This document shows, piece by piece, positions 31,355-39,640 of a stretch of 64,000 nucleotides of DNA (positions are counted from its first letter, which is position 1; each line of letters opens with the position of its first letter). A program made the position numbers and the translations under genes. Origin of the DNA: an uncultured Anaerolineales bacterium (GTDB taxonomy: Bacteria > Chloroflexota > Anaerolineae > Anaerolineales > UBA6663); NCBI GenBank assembly GCA_937952305.1, contig CALFZO010000021.1, forward strand, positions 39,215-103,214, given 5' to 3'. The notes under the pieces are model-generated. The model worked only from the letters and a program-made list of their open reading frames with translations, was not told where the DNA came from and searched no databases.

Positions 31355-34300
31355 ATGAGTCGTAGCGCCTCCACGCCGCCGCGCGCGCCACGCCCGGGCG
31401 GGTTCGAGACGGAATCGGTACAGGACCAAAAACGCCTGAGCGCTCTGGTGGCCGCACTGGACCAGCTGACGGTGGCCATCGTGGAGTTGGATGGGCGCGG
31501 CTGCCTGCGGCATATCAACGCCGCCGCGGCCACGCATCTGGGCGCCGCCGACCTAACAGCCTGGCTGGGCCGGCCCTGGCTCGAGTGTGTGGAGCCTGCT
31601 CAGCGAATGCAGGCGGCAGCCTTGCTGACGGCCGTGCCGGGCGGCGCCCACACGGTCCAGCTGCCGAGTGCCAGCGGAGAGGCCCTGGTCTGGCGCGTGG
31701 CCGCCGGGGTGGGCGAGGCCGGCGCGGATGGGCGCCTGCTCATGGGCGATCTGGCGCCGGTCCAGCCAGCCGCCGACGCCCTCCAGGCGGAGCGGTATCA
31801 GCAGATCACGGCGATGGCCGAGGACACGGTCTTTGCCTTTGCCCTGGCCCCGGATGGCACCCTGCGGCCAGAGTGGGTCACGGGGGCCTTCACCCGCCGA
31901 TCCGGGCACCCTCTGGAGGCCCTGCAAGACCTCGACCACTTGAACCGGATCGTCTTCCCGGACGACCGCCCCCTGCTGCAGCAACAAATCGAGCGCGTCT
32001 TGGCCGGCCAGCCGGTGGAGTTCGACCTGCGCATCGTGACGGCCTCCGGCCCGATCCGCTGGGCGCGCGTGCGCGCCTGGCCGCGTCTGGGCGGGCCGGC
32101 CGGCCCTGTCACGGGCTTCTCCGGCACCGCCCACGATATTACCGACCAACGGCAGTCTGAGGCGTTGCTGCACCGCTACCGTTTGCTGGCGGAGCACGCC
32201 CGCGACGGCATTCTCATTGTTCGCGCCTCCGACGGGCGGATCCTGGAGGCCAATGCCGCGGCCCAGCAAGCCTACGGCTACTCCGCCGCCGAGATGCTGG
32301 CGTTAACTATCGACGACCTGCGCGCCCCGGCGGCGCGCGCCGCGATTGCCGAACAACTCCAGCGCGCCGGCGCGGACGGGCTCACTTTTGAAGCCAGCCA
32401 TCGCCGCCGGGATGGCCAGGTCTTCCCGGTGGAGGTCAGCGCGCGCAGCATCGCCATAGACGGCGAGCCGGTGAGCCTCAACCTCGTCCGCGATATCACC
32501 GCCCGCCGCCAGGCGGAGGCGGCGCGCCGCGCCTCGGAGGAACACTTCCAGCAGATTGCCGAACTGGCCGTGGACTATGCCTACGCGCTGCGGTTTCGGC
32601 CGGACGGCGGCTACGAGCTGGAGTGGGATGCCGGCCGGTTGGCGGCTGTGCCCAACTACAATTTCCGCGACACCCAGGGCCAGGCGGCCTGGCAGGCGCT
32701 CGTGCACCCGGACGATTTCCCGGCCATGCTGGCCCAGCAGCGGCGACTGCTGGCCGGCGAGACCGTCGATTTTGTCGTTCGCGTTGGCGGGCCGGATGGC
32801 CGGCTCCACTGGCTGCAACACTACGGCCGGCCGCGCGTTGCCGACGGGCGGGTAGTCGGCTATGTCGGCGCAGTGCGCGACGTGACGGCGCGGCACGCGG
32901 CTGAGGCGGCGCTGCGCGTCAGCGAGGAACGCTACCGCCTGATCTCAGAGCTATCTTCGGACTACGCCTTTGCCAATCGGATCGCGCCCGATGGGTCGAT
33001 CGTGCGCGAGTGGATCACCGACGCCTTCACGCGCATCACGGGCTATCCGCCGGGAGACGTGATCTCCCTGGAAGATTGGCGGCGGATCGTGAACGCCCAG
33101 GACTGGCCGTTGGTCGTCAAGGTTTTCCGCGAGGCTGTTCAGGGCGGCACGGCAACCGCCGATTACCGGATTACGACGGCGTCCGGCGAAGAACGCTGGC
33201 TGCGTGTCCGGGCGCGCGGCTTCCCCGAGACCGGGCGCACCGTGGGTGCTGTGAGCGACGTCACCGAGCAGAAACGGGCCGAGCAGGAGTTGCGGGCCCA
33301 CGCCCGGCGGTTGGCTCTCCTGCGCGATCTGAGCCGCAGCATTCTGGCGGCGCGGGCGCCAGCCGAGATCGCCAACTCGGCGCTGCTGCACCTGAATGCC
33401 CTCGTTCCGGCGGCTGGCTGGTCTTTGTGGGTGCGGGGACAGGCCGGCGGCCCGCCGGTCCTGCTGGCCGGCCTGGGGCTTCCATTGACCGAACCGCCGC
33501 CGGCTGTACAGCCGCCGGATCCGGGTCGGCAGCGCGCGGATCGAGCGGGGGCGTTCGGGCCCTGGCAGGCTTTATCAGGGGAGACGCTGCCGGCTGCCCT
33601 CTGTGTGCCACTGCGGGCGGCCGGCCAGGACCTGGGCCTGCTGGTGGCGGCGGACCCGGCTCCAAACCGGTTTACGGACAGCGACTTGGAATTGGCCGAA
33701 GAGGTCACCGACGAGGTGGCCATCGCCGTTCACCAACGGCATCTGCAGGAGTCCGAGAGCCAGCGCCGGCTGGAGCTGGAAGCCCTGGCCGAGGTCTCGG
33801 CCGCGCTGCGCCAGGCCACATCGATCACGGGCGTGCAGCAGATCCTCACCGAGCAGCTGGCGGCCGTGGTCCACGCCCAGGGTGGAGCGCTTTTTGTGCA
33901 GGACGATGGCTGGGTGCTGGCGGCTGCCATCGGCCCAGTCGTCATTCCCGTGGGGACGCATCTGGCACCCGAGTTGGCCGCGCGCTTGACCCGGCAGATG
34001 CGGGACGACGTGGCGGGCGCTTTCTGGAGCGAGGACGCGCCGATCCTGGCCAGCCTGCGCGTTTTGACTCTGCCCGACTTGCCAGTCAGCACCCTGCTGC
34101 AGTTACGCGGCGCCGACCGGCTGCCCGCGGCGGTGCTGTTGGCCTGGTCCGCACCGCACCCGGTCACGGCATTGGAGGGGCAGTTGCTGACCGCTATCGC
34201 CGAGGTGGGCAGCAATGCCCTGCAGCGCTCCAACCTGCTGGACACCCTCGAGCGGCGCGTGGCGGAGCGCACGCGCGAGTTGACCAGCCTGTACGAGGTG

Positions 34301-35386
34301 GCCGCGGTCGCCAACCAGGCCGCGCCGGCCAGCGCCCGGTTGGAGCGCGCCCTGGCGTTGACTCTGCAGGCGGTCGGCGCCGAGGGCGGCGCCGTCTATG
34401 AGGCGGCTGAAGATGGCCAGCACCTGGCGTTGCTGGCGCACCAGGGCTTGGCGCCGGCCATACTCGACCAGCTCAGCGGGTTGACGGTTCAGGCCAGCCT
34501 GACCGGCCAAGTGTTGCGGACGGGCGAATCCCTCATCGTCAACGACCTGACCGCCGCCCGCCCGATCCCGCCGGAAATGGAGCCCTGGGCCAGGACCCGC
34601 TGGCGCTACATTGGCCTGCCGCTGGCCAGCCGCGGCCAGGTATTGGGTGTGCTGGGCCTTGTCGGCCGCAGTGAGGCTCATCTGAGCGCCGAGTCAATAT
34701 CCCTGCTGAGCACCATCGCCGATCAGCTGGGGACGCTGCTGGAGGCCGAGCGCCTGCGCCAGCAGGCCGAGCGGACCGCCGTGGCCGAGGAGCGGCAGCG
34801 CCTGGCGCGTGACCTGCATGACTCGGTGACGCAGTCACTCTACAGTGCGCTGCTCTTCGCGGCGGCGGCCCAGGAGCAGATCGGCCTGGACGCGGCGGAC
34901 CGGGCGCGCGGCTACCTGGGGCGGATCGACGCCATCCTGGGGCAGGCCTTGCGCGAGATGCGGTTGTTGATTTACGAGCTGCGGCCGGCCATGCTGGAGG
35001 CGCTCGGTCTGGCGCGGGCCTTGCAGCACCGCCTGGACGCGGTGGAGGGCCACGCCAACGTCAGAGCCCAGCTGCAGGTGGACGGGGACTGCCGCTTGCC
35101 GCCGGCTGAAGAAGAGACCCTCTACGCCGTGGCGCAGGAGGCCCTGAACAATGCCCTGAAGCACGCCGCCGCGCGCTCGGTGCAGGTGACCCTGCGCGGC
35201 GCGCCTGAGCGAGTGACGCTGGAGGTGGAGGACGACGGCCGGGGGTTTGACCTGGCCGCTGCTGGCGAACGCGGCGGCGCGGGGCTCGGCAATATGCGCG
35301 AGCGCCTGGCCCGCCGCGGCGGGCAGTTGCAGATTGAAAGCCGGCCGGGACACGGGACCCGGGTCACGGCGGAGGTGAAGCGATGA
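31355..35386 (+). CDS. Multi-PAS/GAF HisKA_3 sensor kinase
   Basis: A 1,343-residue soluble kinase without membrane helices. Five PAS domains (about 25-130, 150-265, 270-385, 395-510 and 520-640) are followed by three GAF domains (about 650-800, 810-965 and 975-1125). A coil then leads to the HisKA_3 site RLARDLHDSVTQSLY (His at about 1155), and the ATPase shows EALNNALKHA and DDGRGFD with a final GLGNMRERL. PAS2, PAS4 and PAS5 share one unusual type, with the opening DYAYALRF/DYAFANRI and a VTGAFTRRSG or ITDAFTRITG strand, so they arose by internal duplication. ATG 31355 is preferred because GGGGAG lies 7 bases before it; ATG 31340 is also in frame. It is coupled to the regulator at 35383. 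Confidence 0.93.
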   Translation: MSRSASTPPRAPRPGGFETESVQDQKRLSALVAALDQLTVAIVELDGRGCLRHINAAAATHLGAADLTAWLGRPWLECVEPAQRMQAAALLTAVPGGAHTVQLPSASGEALVWRVAAGVGEAGADGRLLMGDLAPVQPAADALQAERYQQITAMAEDTVFAFALAPDGTLRPEWVTGAFTRRSGHPLEALQDLDHLNRIVFPDDRPLLQQQIERVLAGQPVEFDLRIVTASGPIRWARVRAWPRLGGPAGPVTGFSGTAHDITDQRQSEALLHRYRLLAEHARDGILIVRASDGRILEANAAAQQAYGYSAAEMLALTIDDLRAPAARAAIAEQLQRAGADGLTFEASHRRRDGQVFPVEVSARSIAIDGEPVSLNLVRDITARRQAEAARRASEEHFQQIAELAVDYAYALRFRPDGGYELEWDAGRLAAVPNYNFRDTQGQAAWQALVHPDDFPAMLAQQRRLLAGETVDFVVRVGGPDGRLHWLQHYGRPRVADGRVVGYVGAVRDVTARHAAEAALRVSEERYRLISELSSDYAFANRIAPDGSIVREWITDAFTRITGYPPGDVISLEDWRRIVNAQDWPLVVKVFREAVQGGTATADYRITTASGEERWLRVRARGFPETGRTVGAVSDVTEQKRAEQELRAHARRLALLRDLSRSILAARAPAEIANSALLHLNALVPAAGWSLWVRGQAGGPPVLLAGLGLPLTEPPPAVQPPDPGRQRADRAGAFGPWQALSGETLPAALCVPLRAAGQDLGLLVAADPAPNRFTDSDLELAEEVTDEVAIAVHQRHLQESESQRRLELEALAEVSAALRQATSITGVQQILTEQLAAVVHAQGGALFVQDDGWVLAAAIGPVVIPVGTHLAPELAARLTRQMRDDVAGAFWSEDAPILASLRVLTLPDLPVSTLLQLRGADRLPAAVLLAWSAPHPVTALEGQLLTAIAEVGSNALQRSNLLDTLERRVAERTRELTSLYEVAAVANQAAPASARLERALALTLQAVGAEGGAVYEAAEDGQHLALLAHQGLAPAILDQLSGLTVQASLTGQVLRTGESLIVNDLTAARPIPPEMEPWARTRWRYIGLPLASRGQVLGVLGLVGRSEAHLSAESISLLSTIADQLGTLLEAERLRQQAERTAVAEERQRLARDLHDSVTQSLYSALLFAAAAQEQIGLDAADRARGYLGRIDAILGQALREMRLLIYELRPAMLEALGLARALQHRLDAVEGHANVRAQLQVDGDCRLPPAEEETLYAVAQEALNNALKHAAARSVQVTLRGAPERVTLEVEDDGRGFDLAAAGERGGAGLGNMRERLARRGGQLQIESRPGHGTRVTAEVKR

Positions 35387-36033
35387 CCGAGAAGATCCGC
35401 CTGCTGATCGTGGATGATCACACGGTGGTGCGGGAGGGCATGGTGGCGCTGCTGGGGAACAAGCCAGACATCGAGATTGTCGGGCTGGCGGCCGACGGCG
35501 GGGAGGCGGCCGAGTTGGCGCGGACGGTGCAGCCAGACGTGGTCTTGCTGGACCTGATGATGCCGCGGCAGGACGGCCTGACCACCATCCCGCAGCTGCT
35601 GCGCGACCGGCCGGAGACGCGCATCCTGGTGCTGACCAGCTTTGGGCAGGATGAACAGATTTTCGCGGCCATCAAGGCCGGGGCCTTGGGCTATCTATTG
35701 AAGGACTCGTCGGCCCAGGAGCTGGTGCGCGCCCTCCGGGATGTGGCCCGCGGCGAGTTGACCCTGCATCCGGCCATCGCCCGCCGCCTGCTGGGCGAGG
35801 TGAGCCGGCCGACCCCGGCCGGCGGCGAGGCCCTGACCGAACGTGAAGTGGAGGTGCTGCGCCTGCTGGCCCAGGGCCTCTCCAATCAAGAGATCGCCCA
35901 GGCGCTCACCCTGAGCGAACGCACCGTCGGCGCGCACGTCAGCCACATTCTCAAGAAGCTGCACGTCGCCAGCCGCACCCAGGCGGCGCTGTACGCCATC
36001 CGGGAGGGCCTGGCGAGCCCGCCGGATAAGTAG
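35383..36033 (+). CDS. NarL/LuxR-type response regulator
   Basis: A 216-residue regulator. The receiver has VDDH, phospho-Asp in VVLLDLMMPRQDG, Thr in VLTSF and Lys in YLLKDS. The LuxR HTH (about 148-210) has LTEREVEVLRLLAQGLSNQE and a recognition helix TVGAHVSHILKKLHV. ATGA overlap with the HisKA_3 kinase gene marks it as the cognate partner. It closely resembles the regulator at 18886-19521, which is likewise coupled to a HisKA_3 kinase. Confidence 0.95.
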   Translation: MTEKIRLLIVDDHTVVREGMVALLGNKPDIEIVGLAADGGEAAELARTVQPDVVLLDLMMPRQDGLTTIPQLLRDRPETRILVLTSFGQDEQIFAAIKAGALGYLLKDSSAQELVRALRDVARGELTLHPAIARRLLGEVSRPTPAGGEALTEREVEVLRLLAQGLSNQEIAQALTLSERTVGAHVSHILKKLHVASRTQAALYAIREGLASPPDK

Positions 36034-36037
36034 TTTG

Positions 36038-36047
36038 ACTTAAGCGG
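36038..36047 (+). repeat. ACTTAAGCG motif upstream of chemoreceptor 1
   Basis: ACTTAAGCGG just after the stop of the NarL-type regulator. The same 9-base core occurs twice at 39001-39022, upstream of the next chemoreceptor block. The palindromic CTTAAG core is rare in this GC-rich window. Confidence 0.4.
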
Positions 36048-36093
36048 CGCTGGAGAATCGAGACTAATCGGCAATAGCAGCGCCCTCTGAACG

Positions 36094-36102
36094 GCCGATA
36101 AT
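36094..36102 (+). promoter_or_regulatory. Possible -10 element for chemoreceptor 1
   Basis: GCCGATAAT followed by AGT. The same CCGATAATAGT string lies at 39104-39114, directly before a leaderless gene. GCCGATAA also equals the -10 consensus of flagellar/chemotaxis sigma-28 promoters, but no TAAA -35 box is found about 15 bases upstream. If used, the mRNA leader would be about 160 bases and include the two inverted repeats that follow. Confidence 0.35.
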
Positions 36103-36117
36103 AGTAAAAGCACGTCC

Positions 36118-36136
36118 CCCCGCCTCATAGGCGGGG
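36118..36136. terminator. Hairpin after the NarL-type regulator, no T-run
   Basis: A 7-bp stem CCCCGCC-tcata-GGCGGGG. It is not followed by a T-run, so it is either a weak or factor-assisted terminator, or a leader hairpin of the chemoreceptor mRNA. Confidence 0.4.
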
Positions 36137-36152
36137 AACCGCCCGTGACGAA

Positions 36153-36176
36153 CTGCCCGAGCCTAGGCTCGGGCAG
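36153..36176. repeat. Perfect 24-base palindrome
   Basis: CTGCCCGAGCCTAGGCTCGG plus GCAG is its own reverse complement over all 24 bases. It lies 93 bases upstream of the chemoreceptor ATG. It could be a dimeric operator or, with no loop bases, part of a transcript hairpin. No T-run follows. Confidence 0.6.
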
Positions 36177-36268
36177 CGTCGTTAACCGGGGTGCGTAAAA
36201 AATCCGTGAAGGGCGCCGCCCCACCAACAACGACTTGGTGGATGAATCCCGCAGCCGAGGAGGCCGAG

Positions 36269-38863
36269 ATGACCCGAATGCCGCTGACACAACTGCTCAA
36301 CCCGCTGCACTGGAGCCTCCGCGCCAAAATCATCGGCGTGGTGACGCTGGTCACCATGGTGTCGGTGGTGGCGGTGATGGTGGTGACCGCGCTGAGTTTG
36401 AGCGAGCGCAACACCGCCGCTGCCGGCGAGGCGTTGCTGAGTTACGGCCACGAGGCCATCCAGCGGGCGGGCGACGTCGTGCGCGGCAGCGTGCGGGCCC
36501 TGGAGGCGCTGGCGCTTTCGCCGGAGCTCATCCGAGCCGCGCAACAGGCCAATGCCGCCCAGGCCGGACGCGATCCGCAGGAACGGGCGGCCGAAACCGC
36601 GGCCCTGGACGCCGCCTGGAAAGACGCCGACCCGAGCGTCGAGGCGCTGGTGGCCGCGATCACGGCGTACCCGATCAGCGAGCAACTGCGCGTCTTCACG
36701 CGCGCCTTCCCCGAGCAAGTGGAAGTGTTCGTTACGGATCTGGAGGGCCGGAACATCGCCATGACCGAGCGAACCGGCGATTTTCTGCAGGCCGACGAGG
36801 ATTGGTGGCGGGCGACGTACAACGGCGGGCAGGGAGCCCTGTATCTCGGCGCCGTGGAATATGACGACAGCGCCAAGACCTGGGCCATCAACGTCGGCGT
36901 GCCGATCCGTGACGCGGCCAGCGGACAGGTAGCCGGTATTCTGCGGGGCACGCTCAACATCGCCGTCGTCTTCGAGGCCCTGGAGCAGATCGCGTTCGGG
37001 GAGACGGGCCGGGCCGCCTTGCTCGACCAGACCGGCACCATCTTGTACGCCGCCAACTCGGAGTTGCTGATGACGCCGGCTCGGGCCGAGATTGTCGCCG
37101 CCCTGACGGCCGAGGCCCACGGTTGGCGTCGCGATCTGCTGGACCTGGACGGCCACCCCGCGGTGGTGGCTTTCCAGCCGCTGGAAGGCGAGTTGGCCGA
37201 AATTCTGGGCTGGTCGATTGTGCTGGATCAGGACCTGGCCGAAGTGCAGGCGCCAGTGTGGGGGGCCCTGGGCAGCAATGCGCTGGCGGCGCTGCTGATC
37301 ACGATCGGGATGGGTGTCCTGGGGGCCTGGCTGGCCGGGACAATCGCGGCCCCGCTCAACTTCCTGGAGCGCAGCGCGCAACAACTGGCGCACGGCGACA
37401 TGACCGGGGTGGCGAAGGAGCGCGAGCGCGTACGGCGGCTGGGGCAGCGTCAAGACGAGATCGGCGGCGCTCTGCGGGCTTTTGCCGATCTGAGCACCTA
37501 CCTAGAGACCATGGCGGCGGCGGCCCAACGCATCGCCGAAGGCGACCTGACGAGGGCGGTGGCGCCGCGCAGCGCGGACGATGCCCTGGGTAAGGCCTTC
37601 GCGCGCATGCTGACCCATCTGCAGCAGCAGGTGGGGACGGTGGCGCAGAACGCCGACAGCCTGGCGGCGGCCACTCTGCAACTGAACATGGCGGCGGCGC
37701 AAGCCAGCCAGGCCGGCGGCCAGATTGCGACGGCGCTGCAGCAGGTGGCCCAGGGCACTCAGCAGCAGACCGCGTCCGTAACCACCACCGCCGGCGGGGT
37801 GAAGGAAATGAAGCGCATCATCGACGGCGTGGCGCAGGGGGCCCAGGACCAAGCCGGGGCGGTATCCGAGGCCGTGCACTTGACCAACGGAATCGCGGCC
37901 GCGCTGCAACGCGTGGCGGAGGGCGCCGACGCGGGCGCCCGCGAGGCGGCCCAGGCCGTCCAGATGACGACAGTCAGCGCGCAGACTGTCGAGGCCACAA
38001 TCCACGGGATGACGACCATCAAGGCCAAAGTGGACGCCTCAGTCGGGAAGGTCAAGGAGATGGGGGTGCGCTCGGAGCAGATCGGCGCCATCGTGGAGAC
38101 GATCGACGACATTGCCTCCCAGACCAACCTGCTGGCGTTGAATGCCGCGATCGAGGCCGCGCGGGCCGGCGAACATGGCAAAGGCTTCGCGGTCGTTGCG
38201 GACGAGGTCCGCAAGCTGGCCGAAAAGAGTGCGCTGGCAACTAAGGAGATCGCCGGTCTGGTAAAGGGGATTCAGGCTGCAGCCGGCGAAGCCGTCCACA
38301 CGATGGACGACGGCGCGCGCGAGGTGGAGCGCGGCGTCGCCCAGGCCAGCCAGGCCGGGCAGGCACTGGCGACCATCCGGCGCGGGGTGGAGGCGGTCAC
38401 CGGCCAGGTGCAGGCGATCTCGGCAGCGGCCCAAGGGGTGAACCGATCGGTGAACGAGCTGGTGGTGGCCATGGATCGGGTGGGGGCGGTAGTGGAAGAG
38501 AACACGGCGGCGACCGTCGAGATGTCGGCCGGGGCGAGCGAAGTGACGGGGGCGGTGGCGGATATTGCCGGCGTCTCGGAAATGAACGGCGCGGCCCTGG
38601 AGGAGGTCAGCGCCTCCGCCGAAGAAGTGTCGGCGCAGATCGAAGAAGTCACCGCCGCGGTCCAGTCCTTGCACGCCATGGCCCAGGCGCTGCAGGCGGT
38701 CGTACGCCAGTTCAAGACGACGACGGCCCCGGAACTGACAGCCGGTCAGTCCACGCCGGCGGGAGGGACGCAGTCTGCGGCCCCGATCCGGCCCGGAGCG
38801 CCCGGACAGCGGCCCCGAGTCGAGGGCGCGCCGGCCAATGGGCACAACGGACACCGAAACTAA
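36269..38863 (+). CDS. Methyl-accepting chemotaxis-type receptor 1 (Cache-HAMP-MA)
   Basis: An 864-residue receptor. TM1 (about 20-42), an extracytoplasmic Cache-like sensor (about 45-325, with VFVTDLEGRNIAMT, DWWRATYNGG and GRAALLDQTGTILYAA), TM2 (about 330-355), HAMP, then the long helical signalling domain. The hairpin tip, DDIASQTNLLALNAAIEAAR followed by AGE and FAVVADEVRKLAE, is the region that contacts CheA/CheW. The ATG at 36269 is chosen for GAGGAGG upstream; a GTG at 36191 would add 26 poor residues. No C-terminal CheR pentapeptide is visible. No cheA, cheW, cheB or cheR lies in the window. Confidence 0.93.
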   Translation: MTRMPLTQLLNPLHWSLRAKIIGVVTLVTMVSVVAVMVVTALSLSERNTAAAGEALLSYGHEAIQRAGDVVRGSVRALEALALSPELIRAAQQANAAQAGRDPQERAAETAALDAAWKDADPSVEALVAAITAYPISEQLRVFTRAFPEQVEVFVTDLEGRNIAMTERTGDFLQADEDWWRATYNGGQGALYLGAVEYDDSAKTWAINVGVPIRDAASGQVAGILRGTLNIAVVFEALEQIAFGETGRAALLDQTGTILYAANSELLMTPARAEIVAALTAEAHGWRRDLLDLDGHPAVVAFQPLEGELAEILGWSIVLDQDLAEVQAPVWGALGSNALAALLITIGMGVLGAWLAGTIAAPLNFLERSAQQLAHGDMTGVAKERERVRRLGQRQDEIGGALRAFADLSTYLETMAAAAQRIAEGDLTRAVAPRSADDALGKAFARMLTHLQQQVGTVAQNADSLAAATLQLNMAAAQASQAGGQIATALQQVAQGTQQQTASVTTTAGGVKEMKRIIDGVAQGAQDQAGAVSEAVHLTNGIAAALQRVAEGADAGAREAAQAVQMTTVSAQTVEATIHGMTTIKAKVDASVGKVKEMGVRSEQIGAIVETIDDIASQTNLLALNAAIEAARAGEHGKGFAVVADEVRKLAEKSALATKEIAGLVKGIQAAAGEAVHTMDDGAREVERGVAQASQAGQALATIRRGVEAVTGQVQAISAAAQGVNRSVNELVVAMDRVGAVVEENTAATVEMSAGASEVTGAVADIAGVSEMNGAALEEVSASAEEVSAQIEEVTAAVQSLHAMAQALQAVVRQFKTTTAPELTAGQSTPAGGTQSAAPIRPGAPGQRPRVEGAPANGHNGHRN

Positions 38864-39000
38864 GCGCGCCTCTGAACCTCAGGTGTCGGATTCCGCGGCC
38901 GCCTGCGTTCGGCACCTGTTCAATTGGCTGGCGGTTGTTCCGGAGACGCGGGAGGCCGCTTTGGTCAGGCGGGGCGAGGCGTGTCGGTCCAGGCGCTGGG

Positions 39001-39022
39001 ACTTAAGCGAAATACTTAAGCG
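39001..39022 (+). repeat. Tandem ACTTAAGCG motif
   Basis: ACTTAAGCG at 39001-39009 and again at 39014-39022, 13 bases start to start, about 100 bases before the degenerate receiver gene. A third copy lies at 36038. Spacing and placement suggest a regulator site. The rest of the 254-base gap 38864-39117 contains no gene I can support. Confidence 0.45.
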
Positions 39023-39103
39023 GGCACCAAGACAGCAGTCATTGTGCGGATCCGGTGCGCTGAAACCCAGCAGTATTGACACTGACCCGCGGCGTGGGGG
39101 CGC

Positions 39104-39117
39104 CCGATAATAGTGAC
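39104..39117 (+). promoter_or_regulatory. Leaderless promoter of degenerate receiver 1
   Basis: GATAAT at 39106-39111 ends exactly 6 bases before the ATG at 39118. There is no Shine-Dalgarno sequence. A TTGACA at 39076-39081 is 24 bases upstream of the hexamer, too far for a normal -35 spacing. Confidence 0.5.
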
Positions 39118-39552
39118 ATGGCGGCGAAAGACGATTTCAACGACGTTGCCGGGCCAGGCCGGCGGGTCTCCATCCTGGTGGTGACAGTCCCCGGCCGGTT
39201 GCGTGACAGCTTGTTGGCGCTGCTCAACAGCCTGCCGGGCGTCCAGCAGGTCTATCAGGCTGTGGATGTGGCCGCCGCCCGGGCCACTGCAGCTCGGGAA
39301 GCCCCGGCCGTACTGATCCTGGACTGGGACCTGTGGGGGCCGGAGGCCGCCGCCCTGCTGAGTTGGACCCGCGCCCAAGCGCTGCGGCCGATATGCGTGG
39401 GCGTCGTCAACGGCCAGAGCCAACAGGCCGCCGCCTGGGAGGCCGGCGTGGAGATGACTTTGCTACGGGGGTTCTCGGTTCAGGACCTGGGAGGGGTGGT
39501 GCAGAGTTGCACGCTGGCCGCCGCCTCGGGACCGGCCCAATCAGGATCATAG
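39118..39552 (+). CDS. Degenerate stand-alone receiver (pseudo-receiver) 1
   Basis: A 144-residue protein with the alternating pattern of a receiver domain but altered active-site residues. The strand-1 acidic pair is replaced by VVTVPGR. An Asp remains in VLILDWDLWG. The strand-5 Lys is Arg in TLLRGFS. It is a clear paralogue of the protein at 42093-42512 (shared VPGRLRDSLLALLNSLPG versus SPGRVRDSLLTLLHSLPG, and GQSQQAAAW versus GESQQTAAW). Phosphorylation is doubtful; it may work as a fixed protein-binding module. It stands between the two chemoreceptors, 88 bases before the second, which suggests a role with receptors or kinases. Confidence 0.8.
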   Translation: MAAKDDFNDVAGPGRRVSILVVTVPGRLRDSLLALLNSLPGVQQVYQAVDVAAARATAAREAPAVLILDWDLWGPEAAALLSWTRAQALRPICVGVVNGQSQQAAAWEAGVEMTLLRGFSVQDLGGVVQSCTLAAASGPAQSGS

Positions 39553-39640
39553 CCTGGCTATCCGGCGGCCAGTTCGTGAGGGGGTTACCTGTCAGCCAGC
39601 GCCTCTGGCGCGTTATTGAGGGAGAACGGGAGAGAAGCGG

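Noticed and set aside
36094..36101. A sigma-28 (flagellar/chemotaxis) promoter for chemoreceptor 1
   Set aside because: GCCGATAA is a perfect -10 match, but the required TAAA about 15 bases upstream is missing and no flagellar genes are seen. It is kept only as a generic -10 element.
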